Positions 22,081 to 28,464 of a stretch of 28,464 bases of DNA are shown in pieces. Each line of letters begins with the position of its first letter. The stretch's first letter is position 1. Both the position numbers and the translations under genes were made by a program. Source of the stretch: an uncultured Treponema sp. (GTDB taxonomy: Bacteria; Spirochaetota; Spirochaetia; Treponematales; Treponemataceae). The notes under the pieces are model-generated. The model saw only the letters and a list, made by a program, of their open reading frames with translations, was not told the origin of the DNA and did not search any database. Location of the stretch: positions 1-28,464 of the forward strand of contig CAKZZO010000147.1 in NCBI GenBank assembly GCA_937885175.1, written 5' to 3'.

Positions 22081-23241
22081 ATGACCGCAAAGAGCTTTAA
22101 CTACTACGGTTTCGATAAAGATACATACTATGACTGTATCGGAATGATTCGCGCGACGAACAGAAAACATGTATTGATGCTGAATTCATGGTTTTTTATC
22201 GTCAATCTTTTCTATCTGATTTTTTCAACCATGAATCTGTTTGGTGTTTCTCAGTCTCGCATCCTTTTTTATGCAGGGTATCTGCTTGCGACCCTTGTCT
22301 TGGAGATTCTTTTGCTTGTGGCTCCTCGCTTTACAGAACGCAGAAGCGGACTTATGGTGTATTTTAGTTCGATGATTTTGCTTTCGTATGGCATCCTGGT
22401 ATCGGTGGCACAACCCTATATGCCGTCTACCGTGTATCTGGTATTGCTTGCCGTGATTGGAATTTCCTATATTGGAAGCATGGTGCGTACCTTTGTGATG
22501 ACGATTTTTGGCGTGGGATTTTTTGTGCTGACCTCCTTTATGTACAAGACATTTTCCATTGCCTATTACGACACGTATAATGTTGCCATCGTAACAATGC
22601 TTTCCCTTGGTCTGCATTACACATTCCAGCACACCCGTATGCAGCAATTTGTGCTCTATCAGAAGGACTTGCAGGTGCAGCGTGAACTGGAAATCAAGTC
22701 AAGTTTTGATGCCCTCACTTCACTTTTGAACCGCGGACGTTTTTTCTCTCTTGCCGAGGAGATTCTGAAAAAAGCAGATGAAGAATACATGGTTATCTGC
22801 CTCTTGGACTTGGACGGCTTTAAGCAGATTAATGACAGTTTGGGGCATCAGATGGGCGACAAGGTGATTCAAATTGTGGGAAAAACCATGCTGAAGACCC
22901 TGGGGCTTGAGACACCTGACAGGATTCGTATTTCTGAGTGGGATTTGACGACGACCCGTTCGCTGGCAGGACGTTTGGGCGGAGATGAATTTATCACGTT
23001 GATTCGGGGCAAAAAAACAAAGGAAGAAGTTATTGAGGTCTTGCAGGAAATGCTGCAAACGCTTAATGCAGTGAAGTTTGACGGCTTGGACGGCATTCAC
23101 GCATCTTTTGGCGTAACGCAACTTTCTGGCGCAGACAAAGACATGGACAGCGCATACAAACGTGCGGACGAAGCCTTGTACGCATCAAAGCGGGCAGGCA
23201 AAAACCGCGTCCACTTTAGTGAGGAGGTGCTGATAGTATGA
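22081..23241 (+). CDS. Membrane-bound diguanylate cyclase (GGDEF)
   Basis: A 386-residue protein with about six transmembrane helices (about 33-185), a short coiled linker (190-207) and a GGDEF domain. The catalytic motif GRLGGDEF (GGDEF 300-304) and LLDLDGFKQINDSLGHQMGD (241-260) are intact. A loop of about 20 residues (about 276-294) is inserted just before the GGDEF strand, and the RxxD inhibitory site is absent. The N-terminal membrane part resembles 7TM/5TM sensor modules but is not assigned to a named family. The start has AGAGGCAGA upstream, 12 nt after the previous stop. It overlaps the next gene by 4 nt. Confidence 0.9.
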   Translation: MTAKSFNYYGFDKDTYYDCIGMIRATNRKHVLMLNSWFFIVNLFYLIFSTMNLFGVSQSRILFYAGYLLATLVLEILLLVAPRFTERRSGLMVYFSSMILLSYGILVSVAQPYMPSTVYLVLLAVIGISYIGSMVRTFVMTIFGVGFFVLTSFMYKTFSIAYYDTYNVAIVTMLSLGLHYTFQHTRMQQFVLYQKDLQVQRELEIKSSFDALTSLLNRGRFFSLAEEILKKADEEYMVICLLDLDGFKQINDSLGHQMGDKVIQIVGKTMLKTLGLETPDRIRISEWDLTTTRSLAGRLGGDEFITLIRGKKTKEEVIEVLQEMLQTLNAVKFDGLDGIHASFGVTQLSGADKDMDSAYKRADEALYASKRAGKNRVHFSEEVLIV

Positions 23242-24188
23242 TGGGCGCATGGGAATTTTCGGAATATATACTTGTACTCAGTATCCTTTTGCTCGCATTG
23301 AATATCGGTGTCTTTGCCTATCGGGTTTTTATTTGTAGGGATGTGCTCTTAAAAAACGAGGGCGGACGCTTTGCTTTTTCGATTCTCCTTTTTATTGGAC
23401 TGCTGGCACTTTTTGCCCTGAACATTAAGGCGTGTACCTCAGAAGCCCTGTCTCTGGGGTTGGGATTTCCGCTTTTTGTGGGAAGTGTTATGGTTACCCT
23501 GCTCTTGCAGTGGGCATTCGGTCAGTTGCGTACATCTGAACGGAGAGCCATGACGGTGCTGGAGACAATTCTTGGCGTGATAGAGGCGGGAGACCCCAAT
23601 CTGGAGGGACACTCCTTGCATGTGCGGAACCTGACACTGCTTTTGTATGACAATCTCCCGCTGACCCAGCGGTTAAAAATCAACGTGCGTAATCTGGAAT
23701 ACGCTTCTCTTTTGCTTGATGTGGGCAAGCTGGGAGTTCCCCGCAGCATTATCAATAAGTCAGGAAAACTGGAGCCGGAGGAATGGGATTTGATTCGCCG
23801 TCATCCGGAACTTGCCGTAAAACTTTTGCAGCCTATAACCGCCTTTGATACCATTTCCAACTGGATAAAGTATCACCATGAACGTGTGGACGGAACTGGC
23901 TACTATCATTTGAGAAACGATCAGATTCCGCTGGCTTCCCGCTTGATTGCTGTGGCAGACACCTATTCCGCCATGACAATGGAACGCTCATACCGTGCAA
24001 CAATGACCCACGATGAGGCGGTGGCAGAATTAAAGCGGGCTGCTGGTTCCCAACTTGATTCTGAAATCGTGCGTATTTTTGTGCATATTCCCTACAAAAA
24101 AATTGAAGAGAGCCTGAACGAAGTGCGTACTGTCATGCGTCGCTATGAGGACGGAGATTTTCGTGTTAGGACAGGAGAAGCAAACTGA
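23238..24188 (+). CDS. Membrane-anchored, degenerate HD-GYP domain protein
   Basis: A 316-residue protein with three N-terminal transmembrane helices (about 8-30, 45-63, 75-93) and an HD-GYP-like domain (about 108-300). HD-GYP proteins normally hydrolyse c-di-GMP. Retained residues include His125 (GHSLHVR), Lys164, His189 (RRHPELA), His213/His214 (HHERVDG) and Asp241. The HD pair itself is Leu160-Asp161 instead of His-Asp, and GYP is GYY. Loss of that metal-binding His suggests a changed or lost phosphodiesterase activity, so it may be a c-di-GMP sensor (inference). GGAGG precedes the ATG at 23238; it overlaps genes on both sides (4 nt and 1 nt). Confidence 0.88.
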   Translation: MMGAWEFSEYILVLSILLLALNIGVFAYRVFICRDVLLKNEGGRFAFSILLFIGLLALFALNIKACTSEALSLGLGFPLFVGSVMVTLLLQWAFGQLRTSERRAMTVLETILGVIEAGDPNLEGHSLHVRNLTLLLYDNLPLTQRLKINVRNLEYASLLLDVGKLGVPRSIINKSGKLEPEEWDLIRRHPELAVKLLQPITAFDTISNWIKYHHERVDGTGYYHLRNDQIPLASRLIAVADTYSAMTMERSYRATMTHDEAVAELKRAAGSQLDSEIVRIFVHIPYKKIEESLNEVRTVMRRYEDGDFRVRTGEAN

Positions 24189-25456
24189 TGAGAAAGGTGA
24201 TAAAAACAGCGGTCTTTTTGTGCCTTGCACTGGCATTCTTTTCCTGCTCGCAAAAAAACAGTCGTCCAAAAAATCCCGATGCAAAACTTACTCTTGCGCT
24301 TCGTGCGGGTGTGTATGCTGATGTCATCAAGAAATGTCTGCCTGCCTTTGAGCGGGAGCATAATGTATGGTGTGCGGTAGAAGAACTGAGTGAGGATGAT
24401 TTGCACCATCTTGTTGCCGATGATGCAACCAATGAGTCCGGACTATATGACTTGTGCATGGTGGATGGCTCGTGGATGGCGGAATACACGGCAAAGAACA
24501 TACTGACCAACCTGAAGGAATTTGACTATGACCTTGATGATGATATTATTCCCGCAACAAAAACCATCTGCTATCAGGACGATAAGCTGTATCTTGCGCC
24601 TTATTATGGCAATGTAACGGTTTTGCTTTACAACAAGATTATGGTGGCAGAAGCAGGCTATACGCCTGAAAAAATCCGTTCGCTGGAAGATATTGTCAGC
24701 ATCTGCTCTTTCCATGCAAAACGCCACAATCTGGGATTTATGTATCGCGGTGACACGGCGAATAATATTGTCGTGGATTTTCTGCCCATTCTGCTTTCTT
24801 ACGGTGGCTGGGTAGTTGATCAGAACAACTTTCCTACGGTGAATACGCCGGAATTCCGCAAGGCGATATACGGCTACATGGAACTGATAGAGACTGGACG
24901 CGCTGCAAAAAAGGATGATTTGATTGCAGCCATTGCCAACAAGTCTGCGGCAATGGGAATCGGCTGGCCAGGCTGGTATACACCTGCCCGCAATTCTTCG
25001 ATGGATTATCTTGCCCTTACCGGACGCTATCGCCATGAGAGTGAGCCGCACAATGCAAATATTTATGGCATTTGGACGGTAGGCGTTCCCCAGAACAGCC
25101 TGCACAAGGAACTGGCTGTTGCCTTGCTTGCCTATTTAATGGACAAGGACATACAGAAAGCTACTGTTATGCAAGGCGGTGTACCCTGCCGCTATTCCAG
25201 TTTACGTGATAAGGAAATTCTTGAAAAGTTTCCGCAGTACGAGGTTGTCTGCAAGGCTTTGGAAGGCGGTGTGTATCGCCCTGTTATGGAAGAATGGTCT
25301 GATTTCTATGCGATTTTGGGTAAGGAAATGCAGGCCATCATTTCTGGTGAAAAAGCAGTAAACGACGGTCTTGAGTATGCCCAGTGGCAACTGGAAGCAA
25401 GACTGAATCAGCACCGCCGCCGATCATCGCTACGGTCTATCCGCAAACAAAACTGA
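24188..25456 (+). CDS. Extracellular solute-binding lipoprotein (family 1)
   Basis: A 422-residue ABC-type family 1 solute-binding protein. The signal peptide ends in FFSC, so Cys20 is probably lipidated. The mature part has the sugar-binding-protein pattern: LALRAGVYADVIKKCLPAFE, a YDLCMVDGSWMAEY block, LYLAPYYGNVTVLLYNK, and a late GIWTVGVPQ segment with AVALLAYLMDKDIQK. No permease or ATPase gene lies nearby. Its start overlaps the stop of the HD-GYP gene by 1 nt, with AGGAG about 12 nt upstream. Being last in a c-di-GMP operon, it may act as a ligand receptor for signalling rather than transport (inference). It ends at a terminator. Confidence 0.9.
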   Translation: MRKVIKTAVFLCLALAFFSCSQKNSRPKNPDAKLTLALRAGVYADVIKKCLPAFEREHNVWCAVEELSEDDLHHLVADDATNESGLYDLCMVDGSWMAEYTAKNILTNLKEFDYDLDDDIIPATKTICYQDDKLYLAPYYGNVTVLLYNKIMVAEAGYTPEKIRSLEDIVSICSFHAKRHNLGFMYRGDTANNIVVDFLPILLSYGGWVVDQNNFPTVNTPEFRKAIYGYMELIETGRAAKKDDLIAAIANKSAAMGIGWPGWYTPARNSSMDYLALTGRYRHESEPHNANIYGIWTVGVPQNSLHKELAVALLAYLMDKDIQKATVMQGGVPCRYSSLRDKEILEKFPQYEVVCKALEGGVYRPVMEEWSDFYAILGKEMQAIISGEKAVNDGLEYAQWQLEARLNQHRRRSSLRSIRKQN

Positions 25457-25465
25457 GTGGCGGGC

Positions 25466-25497
25466 GGGGCACGCATGGACGCGTGTTCCTTTTTATT
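25466..25497 (+). terminator. Terminator of the c-di-GMP operon
   Basis: GGGGCACGC (25466-25474) pairs with GCGTGTTCC (25481-25489) over 9 bp with two G-T pairs, followed by TTTTTATTTT. It overlaps the proB stop region, which comes from the opposite strand. Confidence 0.7.
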
Positions 25498-26341
25498 TTC
25501 CGCCAAGAACGCGGCGCAGGCAGTCTTCATCAGCAAGAAAGAGGGTGGCTTTTTCGCTGCCGTCTGCCAGATGGGTTACGATGTCTGCCTTGCCGCCGTT
25601 TGCCAGAATGGTGGGAATGCCAAAGCCCGCCGCTTTTTCCGCAGCCTGGAGTTTTGTTTCGATTCCGCCAGTGCCGAAGGAATTGGTAGCACCAATGGTA
25701 ATCTGCTTGCGCAAATCTTCTACGTTGTGTACGGTTTCAATTATCTTTGCCTTGGGATTTGTCTTGGGATTGTCAGTGTATACGCCGTCGATGTCGCTGA
25801 ACAGAATAAGCAAATCCGCGCTCCAGAGAATTGCCGTCTGTGCGCTCAAATTGTCATTGTCACCGATGCTGAATTCCTCTATTGAAACAGAGTCGTTTTC
25901 ATTGATGACGGGTACAACGCCTTCGTCTACCAGTGTAAAGAGCGTGTTGCGGATGTTCAGGGAGCGGTGGTCGTTTTCAAAATCGTCTTTGGTGAGGAGC
26001 AGTTGGCCGATGTGGATGCCGTGGGCATTGAATGCTTCCCGCCACTTGTCAATCAGTTCCACCTGTCCAATGGCGCACAAGGCCTGACGGTAGTGAATAT
26101 CCTTGCGCCGTGCCCAACCGCTGATGGTGGAAAGCCCGCCAACCTGTGCCCCTGAAGAAACGATGACAATCTGCTTGCCCTGTTTGATAAGTGCGGCGCA
26201 TGAGGCGGAAAGATTGCGCAAAAAGTCGTTGTTTATCGTTCCGTCTGATTTTGCCAGTGTATTTGAGCCGATTTTGATGACGATTTTACGTGCTCCGGCG
26301 ATAGTTTCTTTGATGGTACTGTTTGTACTTTTGTCTTCCAT
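25493..26341 (-). CDS. proB: Glutamate 5-kinase
   Basis: A 282-residue cytoplasmic kinase that phosphorylates glutamate, the first and normally proline-inhibited step of proline synthesis. The amino-acid-kinase fold is visible in VIKIGSNTLAK (21-31), IVIVSSGAQVGG, VPVINENDSV, LLILFSDIDGVYT and FGTGGIETKLQAAEKAAG. The C-terminal PUA domain found in E. coli ProB (about 367 residues) is absent, as in many short-form enzymes. It lies 9 nt downstream of proA, with a weak AAGG near the start, and is co-transcribed with it; proA-first order is the reverse of E. coli. It is convergent with the c-di-GMP operon. Confidence 0.97.
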   Translation of the reverse strand: MEDKSTNSTIKETIAGARKIVIKIGSNTLAKSDGTINNDFLRNLSASCAALIKQGKQIVIVSSGAQVGGLSTISGWARRKDIHYRQALCAIGQVELIDKWREAFNAHGIHIGQLLLTKDDFENDHRSLNIRNTLFTLVDEGVVPVINENDSVSIEEFSIGDNDNLSAQTAILWSADLLILFSDIDGVYTDNPKTNPKAKIIETVHNVEDLRKQITIGATNSFGTGGIETKLQAAEKAAGFGIPTILANGGKADIVTHLADGSEKATLFLADEDCLRRVLGGK

Positions 26342-26350
26342 AGCCTTACT

Positions 26351-27643
26351 TTACCTTACCTGTCCGTCACCGTCAATGAGGAATTTTGTAGTGGTGAGTG
26401 CCTTGATTCCCATGGGACCGCGGGCGTGCAGTTTTTGGGTGCTGATGCCCAATTCCGCGCCAAAGCCGAATTCACCACCATCGGTAAAGCGGGTGCTGGC
26501 GTTTACGTAGACACAGGCGCTGTCAATCTGAGCCTGAAAGGCGCGGGCGTGGCTGCGGTCGTTGGTGCAGATGCTTTCGCTGTGGTGGGTACTGTGGCTG
26601 TTGATGTAGGCGATGGCTTCTTCTATGCCGCTCACGATTTTGACGGCGCACACCAAGTCTAAGAACTCAAAGCCAAAGTCGCCTTCTTCTGCAAGGACAA
26701 AACGACGGTCTTTTGGGGCAATTTCTTGTATGGAAGATAGTGACGGTGCGGTGAGTATGTCATACGATGTTTTATCACAGCGCAATTCCACGCGGCCGGC
26801 AAGTTGTTGCGCCAGTTTGGGAAGAAATTGGGCGGCTACATTTTCGTGTACCAGAATACATTCAATAGCGTTGCATGCACCCGGCCGCTGAATCTTTGCG
26901 TTTTCTGCAATGCGAGCAGCCTTGTCCAGGTCTGCGCTTTCGTCTATAAAGAGGTGGCACACGCCAGCCCCTGTTTCTATGACGGGAACCTTTGCATTTT
27001 GCACGACATTCTGAATAAGTTTTGCACCGCCACGGGGAAGCAGGCAGTCAATCTGTCCGACTGCACCGAGAATGGCATCTACATCGCTGTGGTCAGTCTG
27101 GGGCTGGCAAAGGGCAACCGCTTCTGAAACACCGTCTTTGCCGGCTGCTTGTAAGCCCTGCTGTATGGCGGCAAGAAGGGCACGGTTTGAGTTGAGGGCG
27201 GAAGATGAGCCGCGGAGCAAAATGGCATTTCCGCTTTTGTAGGCAAGACAGAATGCGTCCACAGTGACATTGGGGCGGCTTTCATAAATAATTGCCACAA
27301 GTCCCAGAGGTACGCGTACCTGCTTGATGGAAAGCCCGGTGGGGGTATCCCAGCCGCCGGTTACTTCGCCAATGGGGTCAGACTGTGCGATGACCACGCC
27401 CATGCTGCTTACAATGCCGTCTATGCGTTTTTCGTCCAGCATAAGCCTTTCTAGCAGGGACTCGCTCATGCCCTTTGTCCGGGCTGCGTCTAGGTCAGAC
27501 TTGTTGGCGGCGATGATGGCGGCTTTATTTTTGCTGATTGCGTCTGCAACGCAGGTAAGAGCACGGTTTTTCTGTGCGGCGGTGTGAAGCGCAAGAGAGG
27601 CTTGCGCTGTGTGTAAACTTTTACAAATCTCGGAAATGTCCAT
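26351..27643 (-). CDS. proA: Glutamate-5-semialdehyde dehydrogenase (gamma-glutamyl phosphate reductase)
   Basis: A 430-residue cytoplasmic enzyme that reduces gamma-glutamyl phosphate to glutamate semialdehyde in proline synthesis. The aldehyde-dehydrogenase fold shows VPLGLVAIIYESRPNVTVDA, LRGSSSALNSN, the active-site RPGACNA with Cys257, and the C-terminal FGFGAELGISTQKLHARGP. The open frame extends upstream to 27751, but the ATG at 27643 gives the family-typical length and lies 6 nt after a -10-like box with a TTGACC -35. It is the first gene of the proA-proB unit. proC, which completes the pathway, lies 6 kb away. Confidence 0.96.
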   Translation of the reverse strand: MDISEICKSLHTAQASLALHTAAQKNRALTCVADAISKNKAAIIAANKSDLDAARTKGMSESLLERLMLDEKRIDGIVSSMGVVIAQSDPIGEVTGGWDTPTGLSIKQVRVPLGLVAIIYESRPNVTVDAFCLAYKSGNAILLRGSSSALNSNRALLAAIQQGLQAAGKDGVSEAVALCQPQTDHSDVDAILGAVGQIDCLLPRGGAKLIQNVVQNAKVPVIETGAGVCHLFIDESADLDKAARIAENAKIQRPGACNAIECILVHENVAAQFLPKLAQQLAGRVELRCDKTSYDILTAPSLSSIQEIAPKDRRFVLAEEGDFGFEFLDLVCAVKIVSGIEEAIAYINSHSTHHSESICTNDRSHARAFQAQIDSACVYVNASTRFTDGGEFGFGAELGISTQKLHARGPMGIKALTTTKFLIDGDGQVR

Positions 27644-27649
27644 GCCCAC

Positions 27650-27678
27650 ATTTTCGCAAAAACAATGTGCTGGGTCAA
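27650..27678 (-). promoter_or_regulatory. Leaderless promoter of proA-proB
   Basis: On the minus strand TTGACC (27678-27673), 17 nt, GAAAAT (27655-27650), then exactly 6 nt to the ATG at 27643; no Shine-Dalgarno. The -10 is poor, but the spacing fits the other leaderless genes. Confidence 0.5.
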
Positions 27679-27763
27679 GCGGTTTTTTGGGGCGTTGCGG
27701 GGTGAAAAGCCTAATGTCCTTCCCCGCAGAAAGGGGTATGGGTGAAAGCAAGGCTTGAACCCT

Positions 27764-27783
27764 AGGGGAAAGGCTTTTCCCCT
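27764..27783. terminator. Hairpin after the hypothetical gene
   Basis: AGGGGAAA (27764-27771) and TTTCCCCT (27776-27783) form a perfect 8-bp stem with a 4-nt loop, directly after the stop of the gene at 27785. No good T-run follows on the minus strand, so terminator activity is uncertain. Confidence 0.4.
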
Positions 27784-27784
27784 C

Positions 27785-28324
27785 CTAGTAATTTGCTAAA
27801 AAGAACATGCCGACGAGAAGCACATAGAAACTTTTTTGGTCTGACCAGTCAACGGTAACGGGGAGTTGCTCAAAATACCACCAGAAAATGCCGAATTCGG
27901 GGTCGATGCGTAATGCATACTCGCTGAAATCCTTGCTTTTTGCCTGGGAACCAAACATAAGGTAGACGATGTCAGTGATGATTTCGCGGAAAGCGGAGTA
28001 GTTTTTTGTCCATTGATTGTCTTTCATGGAAGAACAGAACTGGTCAAGTTTGTAGAGCACCTGTTCCTTGAGGGAAACGTCGTCTTTTTCTACCCATGTT
28101 TTTTGCACAAGCAGAATGGTATTTTTTTGGAAACTTTGCAGAAGATGCTGCTCACATTCTTTTTGGTTGTCTTTGTGGCCGCTGAAGGTGCCACCGCCTA
28201 AAAATGCGCTTGCTACGGTAAGGGCATCCTGACGAACCTTTTGCACATCATCGGTTGCCAGCATTTCGCCCATTGCATCGACAACTTTTTTTTCAACAAA
28301 CTCTGTTATTAAATCGTTCCCCAT
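27785..28324 (-). CDS. Hypothetical protein
   Basis: A protein of about 180 residues with no family recognised. It is mostly helical and acidic in the N-terminal half (FVEKKVVDAMGEMLATDD), with a Gly-rich loop FLGGGTFSG. A Trp/Phe-rich part (GIFWWYFEQLPVTVDW) and a hydrophobic C-terminal helix (SFYVLLVGMFFLANY) follow, which could be membrane-inserted or a buried helix. The ATG at 28324 is preferred over 28360 because the promoter TTGCAC-N17-TAATCT ends 7 nt upstream; no Shine-Dalgarno is present. It is upstream of proA on the same strand, but a hairpin and the proA promoter separate them. Confidence 0.75.
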   Translation of the reverse strand: MGNDLITEFVEKKVVDAMGEMLATDDVQKVRQDALTVASAFLGGGTFSGHKDNQKECEQHLLQSFQKNTILLVQKTWVEKDDVSLKEQVLYKLDQFCSSMKDNQWTKNYSAFREIITDIVYLMFGSQAKSKDFSEYALRIDPEFGIFWWYFEQLPVTVDWSDQKSFYVLLVGMFFLANY

Positions 28325-28331
28325 AAGAAAC

Positions 28332-28360
28332 AGATTAGAACAAAACCAAACTTTGTGCAA
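28332..28360 (-). promoter_or_regulatory. Promoter of the hypothetical gene
   Basis: On the minus strand TTGCAC (28360-28355), 17 nt, TAATCT (28337-28332), with 7 nt to the ATG at 28324. Another leaderless-type start. Confidence 0.55.
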
Positions 28361-28365
28361 GCGGT

Positions 28366-28383
28366 CAGGGCAAACGCATTATA
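28366..28383 (+). repeat. 18-bp element, copy 2 (promoter-like, facing right)
   Basis: CAGGGCAAACGCATTATA, identical to the minus strand at 87-70. TATAAT (28380-28385) overlaps its end and would serve as a -10 for the gene starting near 28420. Confidence 0.5.
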
Positions 28384-28419
28384 ATCCATTCACAAGTAAG
28401 ACAAAAAGTGCACAGGCGA

Positions 28420-28464
28420 ATGAGTTCCAACAAAAACAGACTACCGCCTGAAGTTCCGCCTGCG
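28420..28464 (+). CDS. Possible start of a gene cut by the window edge
   Basis: An open frame begins at ATG 28420 (MSSNKNRLPPEVPPA) and runs off the window. AGGCG lies 3-5 nt upstream and a TATAAT box about 35 nt upstream, implying a short leader. An in-frame GTG at 28408 is an alternative start. It is too short to identify and the call is weak. Confidence 0.35.
   Translation, partial: MSSNKNRLPPEVPPA

Noticed and set aside
25493..26341. proB considered truncated because it lacks a PUA domain
   Set aside because: Short glutamate kinases of about 260-280 residues without PUA are common; all kinase motifs are present and the stop is followed by a terminator region.

Overview
The window looks like a spirochaete chromosome, most likely a gut or rumen Treponema. 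This is inferred from gene content, not from a marker gene. Supporting signs are spirochaete-style lipoboxes (FASC, MAGC, FFSC), a TAXI-type TRAP transporter, many c-di-GMP genes, AAA/PD-(D/E)XK proteins and GC-rich dispersed palindromic repeats. No rRNA, tRNA, CRISPR array, phage or transposase gene was recognised.

Layout: 0.16-1.86 kb holds the partition pair parA-parB. 1.9-3.1 kb holds a sirtuin and an XRE regulator. 3.1-6.6 kb is an accessory island: a truncated FRG-domain gene, a DUF4258/YgiT toxin-antitoxin pair, a previously unannotated candidate type I toxin-antitoxin locus (30-residue hydrophobic peptide plus a convergent small RNA), an AAA/PD-(D/E)XK protein, four copies of a multi-hairpin repeat and a 23-bp tandem repeat. 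6.7-11.8 kb holds uvrC and a fused TRAP permease with its TAXI lipoprotein receptor. 11.8-14.4 kb holds a DUF4160/DUF2442 pair, a lipoprotein and a methyltransferase. 14.5-20.0 kb holds an ACT-domain/MATE operon, a rhomboid protease, a DUF4143 ATPase and the NAD(P)HX repair enzyme. 20.1-27.6 kb holds the proline genes proC and proA-proB, on either side of a four-gene operon (two GGDEF proteins, a degenerate HD-GYP protein and an orphan solute-binding lipoprotein). A hypothetical gene and the start of a possible next gene close the window.

How genes work together: proA and proB form one unit and proC is separate; together they complete proline synthesis from glutamate. The c-di-GMP operon is tightly coupled (overlaps of 4 and 1 nt) and probably senses an extracellular ligand. 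The TRAP permease and receptor carry near-identical promoter elements although they are adjacent.

A pattern runs across the window. Many first genes have a sigma70-like -10 box ending exactly 6 nt before the ATG and no Shine-Dalgarno, which predicts leaderless mRNAs. Most genes inside operons, and a few leadered genes, have clear Shine-Dalgarno sequences. The strongest candidates for undescribed biology are the type I toxin-antitoxin locus, the leaderless promoter class and the covarying hairpin repeats.
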